Counted from the first letter of the stretch, positions 36,228-47,141 are shown. The stretch: 64,000 bases of DNA from JABFSA01 sp963827515 (GCA_963827515.1 CAWHBF010000023.1:124001-188000), one strand, 5' to 3'. Notes: generated by a model from the sequence alone, not told the origin. Numbers and translations are program-made.

Positions 36228-37503
36228 ATGAGCAAACGACTGTTGAGTGTGTGCGCGGCGCTGCTAGCCGCGACTGTCGCAGGTGGCTGCACTGCGCCAG
36301 CGCCGGCGCCGCCGCCGGCAGCGCCAGTAGCCGGTGCCGGGTTCGCGGCAATACCTGGGCTCACGGGCGGCCAGGACATCTTCGGTCCATACGAAGTGGT
36401 TCCGGACTGGCCGAGGCCGATGTCCGAAAGCCTGCCTGGACACGAACAGTGGACCTACTCGGTGACGATGGACGTGTTTGCCGAGAGCCCGAACAGGGTG
36501 CTCGTCGCGTCGAAGGGCGAACTGCCGCTCATCGAGAAGCGGCCGGAATCGATTCTGGCTGCCGCAGCTTGGACCGGGACTTCAGTTTCCCGTCTTCCGT
36601 CTGCCGCTGCGACAAGCGGGGGGCGGGGTCCCGAACGGCGATCAGTTGGACGAACCGGGGAATGGCCGGCCGGGCATCGACTGGCGCTTCGAGCACAGCA
36701 TCCTGGTGATGAACGCCGAAGGCAAGATCACCGAAGACTGGACGCAGTGGGACAAGATGTGGACGCGTCCGCACGACATCGAGATCAGCCCCTACGACTC
36801 GGAAAAGCACGTCTGGATCGTCGATGCCGAAGGGCACGGCGTCTACAAGTTCACGAACGACGGCAAGAAGCTGCTGCTCACGCTCGGCACACCGCACGTC
36901 GCCGGCGACGACGATACGCATTTCCGCCGGCCGACATTCCTGGTCTTCATGGACGCGAACACGATGTACCTGGCCGATGGGTACGACAACACGCGCGTCA
37001 TCAAGTACGACATGGACGGCAAGAAACTCGCGCAGTGGGGTGAGAAGGGTACCGCCCCGAACGAGAAGCGCCCCGGCTTCTGGAACAACGTGCACGGCAT
37101 CGCCGTCGACCCCACGACACGCGAGGTGTTCGTCAACGATCGCGCCAACAGCCGCGTGCAGGTCTTCGACGAGAACGGCAAGTACCTTCGCGAGTGGAAT
37201 TTCGGTCCGCGACCGCCCATGGACATCCACAGCTTCATCGTGACCAGCGATCGAAAACTATGGGCCGCCGACCAGGGCACGCACAAAATCCTGGGTTACG
37301 ACCTGCAGGGGCATTTCCTCTACTCGTGGGGCAGCTGGGGTGAATATCCCGGTGGCATGTGGGGCGTCCACGGTCTGTCCACCGATCAGGAGGGCAACTT
37401 CTACGTGGCCGAGGTGAACAACGGCCGCGTGCAGAAGTTCCGGCCCCGCCAGGGCGCCAACCCGGAGTTCGTGGTCGGCAAGCCCTGGAAAGGCGTCTGG
37501 TAG
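36228..37503 (+). CDS. NHL-repeat lipoprotein, amidating-lyase-like (frameshifted)
   Basis: ATG 36228 starts a lipoprotein signal with lipobox VAGGC (Cys near residue 22) and a Pro/Ala-rich tether. The first frame runs to about 36560 (ELPLIEKRP), then the protein continues in the next frame from LGPGLQFPVFRLPLRQAGG to 37503. The body is made of NHL beta-propeller repeats: RPHDIEISPYDSEKHVWIVD, NVHGIAVDPTTREVFVNDR, NSRVQVFDENGKYLREW, HSFIVTSDRKLWAAD and GVHGLSTDQEGNFYVAEV. The layout resembles peptidyl-hydroxyglycine amidating lyase homologues, but catalytic identity is not proven. It is likely anchored in the inner or outer membrane, facing the periplasm. Confidence 0.75.
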
Positions 37504-37548
37504 GAACGGGCGAAGGTGCCCTCGAGTCTAGTCGTAGCTCGTAGTCGC

Positions 37549-37574
37549 AGGACGGACCTGCAAGGGTCCGCCCT
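37549..37574. terminator. Possible bidirectional terminator
   Basis: AGGACGGACC (37549-37558) pairs with GGTCCGCCCT (37565-37574), one mismatch, six-base loop. It lies in the 97-base gap between the convergent NHL lipoprotein and receptor genes. Confidence 0.5.
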
Positions 37575-37600
37575 GTGCCGCCCGTCGAGCGGTCGCGGCA

Positions 37601-40595
37601 TCAGAAGTCGAACTGAAAGCCGATCTTCATCAAGCGTCCTCCCATGATCTGCACGGCGTTCAGGTACGTCGGCCCGTACTGGCGCTGCAGGCTGAGGACA
37701 TCGCTCACATTGAAAAGATTCGCCACGTCGAAATTGCCGCGAAGCCTGTACGGTCCCATTCGGAGGAGCCCACTCAACCGCACGTCCAGTTGCTGAATCC
37801 GAGGCTCATACATCGACCCTGCGGGGGCCATCTCGACCGTCACGGTCTGATTACACACAGCCGCGGCACCGCAGGACGACAGGTTCCGGCCGAGCGACGG
37901 CGCAATCTGCGCATTGGTCAGCGTGACGGTGGGGCTGTTCTCAACGCCCCCGAAATTCTGATAGATGACGCTCGTCTGCAGGGACCAGGGCAACGGGTAG
38001 ATCGCCATGAATTTCAGCTGCGTACCCGAGGACCACGGCGGAACGGTCTTGCAGAACCCGGGCCGCGCATCCTGTGGAGAATTCACGACCGCGCAGTTGT
38101 CGATGACGGTTCGGCCCATGCTGACGCCGCCGGAGAACTGCCCGCCTTGTCCAAAGCGAGCGGCGAGGGTGACATCGACGCCGTTGTAGACCTGGGTCTG
38201 CTCGCCGAAGTGCGATTTCTGCGTCACGAGGTTGTCGACCTGTCCGAACTTCGCCGGCTTGACGTCATACAGCCCGCACAGCCGCTCCCCGCTGTTGACC
38301 AGTCGCTCATCGGTCGGCACGGTGAAGCAGGTACTCGTCGTAGTCGGTCGCCGGGTTCACGGCCAGGTTCCGAGTCGCCAGGAAGTTGCCGTACCACGTC
38401 CGGAAGTAGCCGACGTTGAGGGCCACGCCTGGCCCCAGCTCGTGTTGCATCGAGACCGAGCCCTGCCAGTTGTAATCCTGACCGTTGAAACCCGAAATCG
38501 CATCCTCGGCATTCTTTGTAGGCACCAGGTTGGTGCCGAACGCGAGATTGCTCCAGGGACCGCATTCACCGTTGGCGACCGAGCTCGTCAGGTTGCAGTC
38601 AGGGACGTAGTTCCCACTGCGCGGGTCACCCGCGCCGAACATCGTGTCGTTCCAGGATCGATTCGTGCTGGGCGAGACCGACACGACGGGAGCAGCCATG
38701 TTGGTCGACCGGACCTGAGACGTGTAGCGGCCCAGGGAGGCCTTCACAGCCGTCTTGCCGGTGCCGAACACGTCGTAGGCGACACCCGCACGCGGATTGA
38801 GATTGCGCCAGTGTGGGGTGTTCTTCACCTCGGCTATGACGCGTTCGGGGACGAACGGGCCGGCTGCCAGGGTGTAGCCCCCGGTGCTGTTGTTCACCTC
38901 GTTGTAGCGGACGCCGAGATTGAGCGTCGCACGGCCCAGCGTCCATTGATCCTGCGCGTACGCGGAGATGTCCCGGCCCTGCTCCTCCCAAGCGAACGGC
39001 ACCGCCCAGATCGTCACGTTGGTCGGCACTTGGTTGCGGAAGGTGTACGTCATGCCCTGATTGATCTGGTAGCTCCCGTCCGTGTTCTTGCTGACATCAC
39101 CCGTCGTGAAACGGCGCAGGAGAAAACCGGTCCTGAAGTTGTGCGTCCCGGTCACATACGTGAGGTTGACACCCGGCTCGTACACGCCACGTGGAATGTT
39201 CAGGTACGAGCTCGTGCCCAGATTCAACCCGCGCGAGCCGTACCGATAATTCGCTCCCGTGTCCGTGACCTGAATGGCGTCTCCGGCCCCCGGCACCCGC
39301 AGGGTCTGCTGGTAGTGGCTGAGCACCTGCATCGTCGCGTCGACCAGCACGCGATCGCTGGCCGTGTACTTCCAGGAGGTGTTGACGGTGAACTGGTCGT
39401 TGTAATGGTGTTCGCCGGTTGCCTCAGGCGCCGACGGCGGCACCAGCGTCAACAGACTGAACAGGCAATTGCAGTTCGGCTGAACGGTGGCCGCCGCGAT
39501 CACCTTGTGCTTCTGGGCCGCCTGCCAGGTCACGCGCCCGGTGAGATCTTTTGAGTACTGATCGGTCGCCGCTGGACGGCTGAGGTCCTGCTCGTAAAAG
39601 AGCGGAGTCGTGGCCTGGAGCTTGTTGTAGTAGTTGCCCTGCTGAAGCTGCTGGTTCACGCCGTCTCTGCCGGCCGCGAAGAACCAGAGACGGTCCCGCA
39701 CGATGGGCCCCCCGAACGACGGTGTGATGTCACGGTACTTCTTGAGCCCGCCGACATTGCTGCGCGACAGGTTGCGGGCCACCAGCTCGTCGGTGATGTT
39801 GTCGGACTCGAGGCTCGGGCCGGAGTAGCTGAAGCCCAACCCGCCCGAAAACTGGTTGCCGCCGTCCCGCTGGATGATATTGAGCTGCATGCCGCCGGTG
39901 TCTCGATCGGCGCCCACGCCGCTGGTCTCGATGACGACCTCGGCAAATGTGGCCTGGTTGAACACGAACACGCCATTGGTGATCCCGATCACCTGACTCA
40001 TCCCGTCCACGACCGGTTCCGCCATGGGCGCGCCATGCAGTGTGAACGTGAACTGCGCCGAGTCATTGACGCCGCCCACGCTGTGCTGCGCCGGCTGCAG
40101 CAGCGTGCTGCCCGGGATGACCTGGGACAAGCCGGTGAGGCGACCGGTGGTCGGGATCGCTTCGAGCGTCTCGCGCTGAAACTGCGTCTGCTGCCGCGTG
40201 CTCTGGATGTCGACCATCGGGGCTTCCCCCGTCACCGTGATCGTCTCGTCAATCGCGCCGACGTTCATGTCCGCGTTCACCGTCGCGGTGAAGTTGGACG
40301 GCAACGTGAAGACCTCGCGCTTGAGTGTGCTGAAGCCTGCCAGCGCAAAGGTCACGGTGTACTCGCCGGGGCGCAGATCCACGAGCCGGTAGATTCCGGC
40401 TTCGTCGGTCACACCGACCCGAACCTTCTCGATCAGCGCCGGGCTGGCCGCTTCGACCGTCACGCCCGGGAGCACCGCGCCAGAACTGTCGCGCACCACG
40501 CCGGTAATGCTGCTGACCTGTGCACGAGCGTCACTGGGCCAGAGCGTGAAAGCGATCACGACCGCGAGCAACGCTGCGAGCTGGTAATTCCTCAT
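37601..40595 (-). CDS. TonB-dependent receptor, Oar-like (one frameshift)
   Basis: About 1000 residues. ATG 40595 follows GGGAGGAACGC. The signal peptide ends SDARAQ; residues 22-110 are the carboxypeptidase-regulatory-like domain (ITGVVRDSSGAVLPGVTVEA). The plug includes TLEAIPTTGRLTGLSQVIPG and GMQLNIIQRDGGNQFSG, and lacks the usual VTKSGTN wording. The barrel ends MKIGFQFDF. A break near 38310-38330, at NPATDYDEYLL versus FTVPTDERLVNSGERLCG, needs one indel. It is the last gene of a minus-strand run that begins at the bicupin gene (44378). The barrel carries several Cys-rich loops (TVQPNCNCLF, VPDCNLTSSV, SSCGAAAVCN), unusual for this family. Confidence 0.83.
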
Positions 40596-40795
40596 GCGTT
40601 CCTCCCAAAGCAGCGTGCTGGGCCAGGACACGACGCCCCGACGGCACGCGGGTTACCTCAGGTGAGCACATGCGGTCGTGCGCAACCTGCTTGGTCGATG
40701 TGCTCGAATCGGCGCGATGCTACGCGACCTGGATGCCTGTGTCCAGCAATTGCTCAGACCGTCACCTGGGGGGCGACCTGCAGATCGGACGACCC

Positions 40796-41838
40796 CTATC
40801 GCGGGGGTTTTCGCTCGCCGATGGCGTAATGCGTTCGCCCACGGCCTGGGATCGTTCGGATCCCAGTAGCCGGCATCGCCAGGCACCCGTTCATCGACGA
40901 TGCCGTCCGGCCGTGCGTAGATGTTGCTGGACGGCCCGTTCGTATCCGTGCAGGTGCTGTAGACCATGCGGTCGTTGGAGTTGGGCGTGAACCGCAGCCG
41001 GGCGTGCAGCGGATACAGGAATGCCACCGGGTCGTACAAGGTGATCTCGGCGACAATCTCGTTCCCGACCCGCTCGTAGCGCTCCACGGACGTCATCTGG
41101 TCGCTCCACTCGAAGAGCGAGTGACTGGCGGTCCACTGCCTGATCTGATTGGTATGGACGACAAGGGCGTTCCCGTCCCAGAAGCCGATCGACTCACCGA
41201 GCCATTGCGGAAACTGCTGGGCCTCCGGCCGGTGACCCTTGTCGGTGTGCACCCATCGAACCTGCGTGGAGATGAGCGTATCCGTGAGCATCACCACTTG
41301 ATTGGGGCGGACGACGAACTGCTGCGGACTTCGTGACACGCCGCGGAGGAAGCCGTCGGGCAGACAGAAACTCGCCGCCCACCAGTGGCGCCCCTCAGCC
41401 TCGGCCTTGGCCATCTGGACGTAGTACTCGCGATAGCGCGGCGTCAGGGCAGCCGCCATCGGTACTGGCCTGAATGTCATTGCTATCGAGCCACCCCGAG
41501 CGAACGCTCCACACGCCGTCCCAGTTCGGCAGTGTCGTCAACGTGTGCTTGGTACCGCCCTTTGCCTTCTCGAGCCAGGCGTCGTAGTGCTCGCGTGAGC
41601 TCCGGAACGGGTACGGGCTCTTGATGTCGTACTTGTCGTCGGCCGACCCCTTCTGCCCGAACCTGTTTTCCACCTGCATGTCGGTGAGCTGGCGGGCCGT
41701 GTTGTACAGGTAATACGCGGGGTCGGTCCAACGTGCCTGGTCCCGACGATAGTCTTCGGTCGTGAACAACGTCGTCTGGGCGGCCAACGGTGACGAAAGT
41801 GACAGACCCAGGATGAATGATGCGATGGCGGTTTTCAT
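40796..41838 (-). CDS. Exported SxGRWE-family protein, divergent (frameshifted)
   Basis: ATG 41838 opens a signal peptide (MKTAIASFILGLSLSSPLAAQ) and shares the ATGA of the preceding DUF6152 stop, so translation is coupled. One break near 41465-41485 joins SVRSGWLDSNDIQ to PMAAALTPRYREYYVQMAK. Family marks follow: SFCLPDGFLRGV (first Cys), GESIGFWDGNALVVHTNQI, VERYERV, LYDPVAFLYPL, and YSTCTDTNG (second Cys). The C-terminus is uncertain: the same frame runs to 40653 with an Arg-rich tail that looks non-coding, whereas a nearby frame ends HYAIGERKPPR at TAG 40796, taken here. It sits between the DUF6152 gene and the receptor. Confidence 0.68.
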
Positions 41839-42206
41839 TCGTACACCTTCCCGTCGGCTGCCGTCACGGACGTGTAGTTGCCCCCGAACCGGCCATCCTT
41901 CAGGGGGTTGACCTTCACCGACACGACGTCGCCCACCTTGAAGGTCGATCCAAACACTCCCCGGCTTTGCATGTTGGAGATGTTCGACATCTCGACAGCC
42001 CAGGAGACCACCTCGCCCTTCTCGTCCTTGACGTCCACGTGCAGAAAGACATGCGGATTCCGGTAGGAGAAAATCGTCACCGTACCAGTGATCGTCACTT
42101 CCCTGGTCATGTCGAACATCGAGTGGGAGTGATGCGCGTGCAGCGGCTGTGGGCTGCCGAGCGCCAGGGCGGTCACGATCAAGACGATGGCTACCGGTGT
42201 GTTCAT
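41835..42206 (-). CDS. DUF6152 family exported protein
   Basis: A 123-residue protein with ATG 42206 after GAGGAGAG. The signal peptide ends PLHA and the mature chain is predicted to start His-His (25-26), followed by a third His (HHSHSMFD). NPH is at 50-52 (SYRNPHVFLHVDV), then WAVEMSN. The stop TGA overlaps the next gene's ATG. It is 37 bases downstream of the AAA+ ATPase gene with the histidine-rich tail, on the same strand. The ORF is intact. Confidence 0.87.
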   Translation of the reverse strand: MNTPVAIVLIVTALALGSPQPLHAHHSHSMFDMTREVTITGTVTIFSYRNPHVFLHVDVKDEKGEVVSWAVEMSNISNMQSRGVFGSTFKVGDVVSVKVNPLKDGRFGGNYTSVTAADGKVYE

Positions 42207-42243
42207 GGCTCTCTCCTCATCCGGTTCGCGGAGACCCTTGTCG

Positions 42244-43323
42244 CTACGAACGCGAGCGGGGATCCTCGTCGTGCTGATGGGTATGGGTGTGCCGATGCGG
42301 ACCGTGGCCATGGTCGTGGACGCCGTGGTCATGACCGTCGATGGCATGGCCGTGATCGTGGTCGTGCATCAGCTCCTTGGGCACATCGGGAAACATCTCG
42401 CGAGAGGTGAGCGCTGCCCCTCCGGCCCACTCGACGCCGCCCTTCTTACGGGCGGCGGACATCAGATCGTCCCACGACAGCTTCGCTGGATCACGAGCGA
42501 CGTCTAATCTTTGCGCCAAGGCAGCGAGCACGAGCTTCCGGATGCGTCGTCCGTCCCATCCCTCACAAAGCGCCGCCAGCTCGGAGATCCGCCCGACATC
42601 GCTCGCCAGCGGCAGTAGCGCCGGCCACTGTACTGCCAGCTCGCCAAGGGCGTTCTCGAGGATTCGCCCCACCGTATCCCGGTCCGGCAGCGAGAAGCGC
42701 ATCACCAGATCCGCGCGCGACAGAAAAGCTTCGTCGACCGCCTCGATGAAGTTCGTCGTCGTGACGAAGAGCACGGACGGCAGGTTCTTCGCAATCTCAT
42801 CGATGCCGAGGAGCACGGCGTCCGTGGCGCGGTGCACGTCCACGGGGTTCGCCTCGAACGACGCGCTCGACCGCCGCACGGCAAAGCTTTCAACCTCGTC
42901 GATGAGCACCACGGTGAACGGGCGCCGTGCCGCAATCTCTGGTACGGTTTCGGTCAGCAGCCGCGTCACGTTGCGCTGGCTCTCGCCGAGCATGTCGCTT
43001 GGGAACGCGTGGGGATTGATCTCCATGAGCTGGGTCGCCCCCTGCCGCGCGAGCGCCAACGCCGCCACCTGCGCAAGGCCTCGCGCCATCGTCGTCTTAC
43101 CGGTTCCCGGAGGACCTGCAAGGACGATCAGTCCGTGCGGCAGTCCAGACAGCATCGAGAGCTTACGGCCGTGCTGCAGTACGAGCAGTGCCTGGGCGAG
43201 CAAGCGCTCCTTTACCTCGCGCGGAACGATGATCGCATCCCAGTCGCGGTCGTGGTGATCGGCCGGGAGAACGTGCATCGACAGCACCCCCGGAGGCAGC
43301 GCCGAGCGCGGACGGTCGGTCAC
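42244..43323 (-). CDS. TRIP13/Pch2-like AAA+ ATPase with histidine-rich C-terminal tail
   Basis: A 359-residue AAA+ protein. Walker A GPPGTGKTT at 70-78, Walker B VVLIDEVES at 138-146, sensor-1 TTTN at 188-191 and the arginine-finger-like SRADL at 202-206 match the Pch2/TRIP13 group, whose eukaryotic members remodel HORMA proteins. No HORMA, CD-NTase or nuclease gene is nearby, so an anti-phage CBASS role is not supported. Residues 320-351 hold 14 histidines in 32 positions, spaced by Asp, Gly and Thr: a metal-binding tail like those of HypB, UreE or SlyD. The start codon overlaps the bicupin stop (ATGA). I infer a remodelling or metallation factor for a partner, possibly the bicupin. There is no signal peptide, so it is cytoplasmic. 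Confidence 0.82.
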   Translation of the reverse strand: MTDRPRSALPPGVLSMHVLPADHHDRDWDAIIVPREVKERLLAQALLVLQHGRKLSMLSGLPHGLIVLAGPPGTGKTTMARGLAQVAALALARQGATQLMEINPHAFPSDMLGESQRNVTRLLTETVPEIAARRPFTVVLIDEVESFAVRRSSASFEANPVDVHRATDAVLLGIDEIAKNLPSVLFVTTTNFIEAVDEAFLSRADLVMRFSLPDRDTVGRILENALGELAVQWPALLPLASDVGRISELAALCEGWDGRRIRKLVLAALAQRLDVARDPAKLSWDDLMSAARKKGGVEWAGGAALTSREMFPDVPKELMHDHDHGHAIDGHDHGVHDHGHGPHRHTHTHQHDEDPRSRS

Positions 43324-44378
43324 TCGCCTGGCCGCTTATCCTCCGGCCATTGAATCTGCGATAGCTCCTGCATCGACACCAGCGTGTCTTCCGCTTCCTC
43401 GAACAGCACCATCGGATCCATGAGCGTCCGCATCGTCTCGAGGATCGAGTCGAACATGTGGATGCGCACGAGCCGGCACTGGTTCACCGGGTCATCGTTG
43501 AAGTGCTGATGCCACAGGAAGTGATCGACGACGATGAGATCGCCTTTCTTCCAGCGATGGTGCTCGCCTTGGTCTGGCGCGATGCCGAGAAAGCTGTGGC
43601 CATGGCCCTCGACGACGTAGAGCCACGCCTCGCCCGGGTGCCGGTGCAGTGACTGGGTCTTGCCGGGCGCGAACTGAATCATGACCTGCGTGAGACCGGA
43701 TGCCTGGTTGCCGATCGCGCGGTCATTCAAGAACTTCGTGCGCGTGCCTCGCGGTGTGGCCAGGATCTCCTGCTCGTCGTAGGGCGTGTGAATACGACCG
43801 GAGCGACGTTTCTTCGTCTCCTGCTCGACACGACGCAGCCGCCGTGAGTAGGGATCGTTGCCCGGCATGCCCGCGGACACTTTCGGCCGCGGAGGCAGGT
43901 TCGCCACCGGCTCGTGACCCGCATCCTCGATGAGGCTCATGCCGAGGGTCCAGAGCATCGGCTCGGACGAATAGCTCATGAAGCGGCCCGGACGATCGCC
44001 GTCGTTCCCGTGCCGATGCCAGCTCCAGGCCGGGATGTGAATGGCATCCCACGCCTTCCAGTCGTAGCGGACGCCGTCGACCTCCGTCCACCCGCTCCCG
44101 TCCACCATGAAGAGAATCGCGTCCCACGAGTGACGATGAATCGTGGTGGTCGTACCCGGATCGACCTCGTGCACCAGCGCATCGAGACAGCGGGTGGGCC
44201 GGTCGCCGTCCCAGCCCATGTAGACGCCCGTGCGAAGACCGCGCGCCGTCGGCACGAGTCGCACGTCGTCCTCGCGAATGACCGTCTGGCGATAGCTGCG
44301 CCACTCGTCGATGAACTCCGCGCGGCGCTTCTTCTGGATGTGGTAGTGCGTGGTGGTGGTGTGCGTCTTGGTGGACAT
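43320..44378 (-). CDS. Bicupin, gentisate-dioxygenase-like
   Basis: A 352-residue cytoplasmic protein with two cupin barrels. Cupin 1 has H81-R-H83 and later W120-H121-R-H123; cupin 2 has H245-R-H247 with E250 and then H286, H290 and H292. These are the expected metal ligands of the cupin folds used by gentisate, salicylate or related ring-cleaving dioxygenases and by some sensors. ATG 44378 (MSTKTHTTTT) is chosen over an upstream GTG that would add residues outside the fold. The stop overlaps the AAA+ start, so both are made together. Whether it is catalytic is not proven. The ORF is intact. Confidence 0.83.
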   Translation of the reverse strand: MSTKTHTTTTHYHIQKKRRAEFIDEWRSYRQTVIREDDVRLVPTARGLRTGVYMGWDGDRPTRCLDALVHEVDPGTTTTIHRHSWDAILFMVDGSGWTEVDGVRYDWKAWDAIHIPAWSWHRHGNDGDRPGRFMSYSSEPMLWTLGMSLIEDAGHEPVANLPPRPKVSAGMPGNDPYSRRLRRVEQETKKRRSGRIHTPYDEQEILATPRGTRTKFLNDRAIGNQASGLTQVMIQFAPGKTQSLHRHPGEAWLYVVEGHGHSFLGIAPDQGEHHRWKKGDLIVVDHFLWHQHFNDDPVNQCRLVRIHMFDSILETMRTLMDPMVLFEEAEDTLVSMQELSQIQWPEDKRPGE

Positions 44379-44582
44379 GGGAGGCCGAAAGTACCCGGGC
44401 GCCGAGTTAAGCACAGAACTCCTGGGGGGTCAATTTCGGTCCGGAGAGTGTCACGAAATTGTGAGCCCGAGTTCAACCAGTAGATACCTCCCCGTCGCGG
44501 CTTCGCCACACCGCATCACTAGCATCCTCTTGCACGGCGCGCGAGCGCCGCCATTGTCCCCCACCCCGAGAGGAGCACTCCG

Positions 44583-45889
44583 ATGCGCCAGCCTGTGATC
44601 ATGTTCGCCGTCGTCGCCGCCTTGAGTCTTTCTGCTCGCGTCGCGGTCGCCAGCCCAGGCGATCAAGAGAACAACGCAACCGCCGCGAGGACGATCAAGA
44701 GGACAACCGCGGCCGCGCCAAGGAGTCCGAGCAAAGCGTTCAGCTTGGTCCCCGCCCGTTCTTCCTGGTCAACAACATGGAGGACAGCCTTCTCAAACGG
44801 CAGCTCCTGAAGTGCACCAACGGTCCGTTCAAAAAATCCGACTTCTCGATCGGCCATCGCGGTGCAGCGCTGCAGTTCCCAGAGCACACGCGGGAGTCCT
44901 ATGAGGCCGCCGCGCGCATGGGAGCGGGCATCGTGGAATGCGACGTGACCTTCACCAAAGACAAGCAGTTGGTCTGCCGTCACGCACAGAATGACCTGCA
45001 CACGACGACGAACATCCTTGTCACCCCTCTGGCCAGCAAGTGCACCACGCCCTTCATCCCAGCCGTGTTCGACGCCGCAGGCAACCGCGTTGCCGCCGCG
45101 ACGGCCGAATGCCGCACCAGCGACATCACACTTGCCGAGTTCAAAACACTGACCGGCAAGATGGACGCCTCGAACCCGAATGCACGAACGGCAGAGGAAT
45201 ACCTAGGCGGCACGCCGAATTTTCGGACCGATATCTACACTGGGCCGTCGAGCGGACACCTGTTGACCCATAAGGAGAGCATCGAACTCTTCAAGAAGCT
45301 GGGCGTCAACATGACGCCGGAACTCAAGTTCCCTAGCGTCACGATGCCGTTCGACGGGTTCACGCAGGAACAATACGCGCAGAAGATGATCGATGAATAC
45401 AAGGCTGCGGGTGTGTCGCCGAGAAGGGTGTGGCCACAATCATTCAACAAGCCCGATGTGTTGTACTGGATCAACAATGAGCCCGCGTTTGGGAAGCAGG
45501 CCGTCTACCTTGACGACGCCCAGGTCGTAGCGGACCTTCCGAGCTTCGCAGACCTTGCTGGATACAAGGCGGAGGGGATCAACGTGTGGGCGCCGCCCAC
45601 GTTCGCCCTCTTGGATGTTGACGGAACAGGCGCGATTGTCGCCTCGCAGGCGGCGAAAGATGCCAAGGCGGTCGGCCTGGACATCATCACCTGGACCCTC
45701 GAGCGCTCCGGACTCCTGGCTGACGGCAACAACGGTTTCTACTACCAGACATTCGACTCGGCCATTCATCGCGAGGGTGACCTAATGAAGGCTATCGACG
45801 CGCTGGCTCAGGACGTCGGCGTGCTGGGAGTGTTCTCGGACTGGGCCGCGCCGGTCACCTTCTATGCCAACTGCATGGGCTTGAAGTAG
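44583..45889 (+). CDS. Exported glycerophosphodiester phosphodiesterase (frameshift in leader)
   Basis: ATG 44583 follows AGAGGAGC and encodes a signal peptide (MRQPVIMFAVVAALSLSARV, ending VASPG). Around 44660-44700 the frame shifts; the body opens with GPRPFFLVNNMEDSLL. GDPD motifs: IGHRGA, PEHTRESYEAA, ECDVTFTKDKQLVCRH (metal Glu, Asp and catalytic His), and late TPELKF and WPQSF. At about 420 residues it matches periplasmic GlpQ-like enzymes that release glycerol 3-phosphate from phosphodiesters, with insertions (residues 85-165). It is divergent to the bicupin gene across a 204-base gap. Confidence 0.8.
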
Positions 45890-46042
45890 CGCGAGCCCGG
45901 ACTATTTCGTTTGAAGGGGACCGCTCTCATGAAGACACATACCCTTGTCGTCGCCCTCGCCTGCGGCCGAATGGGTGACAGTTCGTTGCGAGCACGTGGT
46001 GCGACCGCCTCCCGACACCGCCCGAAACCCGCAATCTTCGAT

Positions 46043-46064
46043 CGGCTCGCGGAGCCGATTTTCG
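46043..46064 (+). terminator. Hairpin with short T-run
   Basis: ATCGGCTC (46043-46050) and GAGCCGAT (46054-46061) form a perfect 8-bp stem with a 3-base loop, then TTT. It lies 153 bases after the phosphodiesterase stop, in the 351-base gap 45890-46240. That gap also holds a short signal-peptide-like start (MKTHTLVVALACG, about 45929) that soon degenerates, and no other gene. Confidence 0.5.
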
Positions 46065-46240
46065 CTATTGCAGCGTTGGCGGGACAAATCCAGGCGCTTC
46101 GCCACTGAACAGTGGCTTTGTTTCCCAAGCTTCGTGATCGTTCGGAGTTGGCCGCGGCTTTCGTTGAGTTGCTGTTTTTTCTTCCGCCGGGCGGACCTAT
46201 AATGCGGCGACGCCGCGGGCGCATGAGGAGGAAAGGTCCG

Positions 46241-47141
46241 ATGATGCCAAAGTCCGTTCGGGTTTCACTGCTCGGCCTCTCCGTTGCGGGATTGATCCTT
46301 CCGGTTGCGATGCTGGCCCAGAGTCCACGCAGCCTTGCGGGCGGCTGGATTACTCCTGACTACAACATTCCGGCAATCACGGATGCGACGCGGAAGCCGG
46401 CACCGCGGCGGACCATGTCCGGCACGTGGATCCCGTTTGGACGGTATGGCGTCGCCACGCAGGCTGGAGGCGTTTCGGCGAAGCCCAACAACGGCAGGCC
46501 CGAAAATGCGCTGCCCTTTACGCCCTACGGGCTGGAGCTTTACAAGTCGCACAAGGCGCTCGAGGGCGCCGACGCGGTCCGCCCGGCGGACGGCAACGAT
46601 CCGAGGAATCTTTGTGAACCGCTCGGCATGCCGCGGGCCAACCACTACAACCTGAACGTCACGCAGTTCTTCCAGGACGAGTACAAGGTCGCCATCCTGT
46701 ATCAGTACCGACTACCGCTGGCGCGTCATCTGGACGGACGGCCGGGAGCTGCCGAAAGTGGTCGACGGGGCCGTACAAATCGGCAACGAGATACGGGAGC
46801 AGCGTTTCTTCGGCTATTCGGTCGGCCGATGGGTAGACGACTTCACGTTCGAAGCCGTCACCGTTGGCACGATGCCGGAAGACCGCGTGTGGCTCGACGC
46901 GACAGGGAGGCCGATCAGCGATCAGGTCCGGACGACCGAGCGATTCCGACGCGTGGACAACGACACGATGGAATGGTCGGAGATGCTCGACGATCCGAAG
47001 GTGTACACGAAGCCGTGGGAGACCATGAAACTCACGATGCGGCAGCACGATCCGCGCACAGACATCATGGAGTACTACTGCTCCCCCGTGGAGCAGGCCA
47101 ACTACAACAAGGTCTTTGGCAACAGCGTGAGCGGCAAGTAG
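46241..47141 (+). CDS. Exported SxGRWE-family protein (frameshifted)
   Basis: ATG 46241 follows GAGGAAAGG. The signal peptide (MMPKSVRVSLLGLSVAGLIL) leads to MSGTWIPFGRYG, then RNLCEPLGMPRANHYN with the first conserved Cys. A break near 46700-46760 moves to the next frame: EQRFFGYSVGRWVDDFTFEA, DQVRTTERFRRV, LDDPKVYTKPWETMKL and MEYYCSPVE with the second Cys; stop TAG 47141. A TATAAT box lies at 46198-46203, but the -35 region is poor. It is 59 bases upstream of a DUF6152 gene on the same strand. About 300 residues when joined. Confidence 0.75.

Noticed and set aside
38232..39554. A 440-codon plus-strand frame opposite a receptor
   Set aside because: Same reasoning; no family features.
40653..40795. 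Extension of the secreted protein to 40653
   Set aside because: The added tail is Arg/Ser-rich and unlike the family; an end at 40796 by a frame change fits better, though not proven.
42244..43323. CBASS-type anti-phage defence suggested by a TRIP13-like ATPase
   Set aside because: No HORMA protein, CD-NTase or effector gene is nearby; the partner is a bicupin.
45911..46108. Small gene starting with a signal-peptide-like MKTHTLVVALA
   Set aside because: The frame soon loses a protein-like composition, has no family marks, and contains a hairpin; kept only as a note in the gap.
46175..46203. Promoter at a perfect TATAAT
   Set aside because: No acceptable -35 hexamer at 16-18 bases; not listed as a feature.
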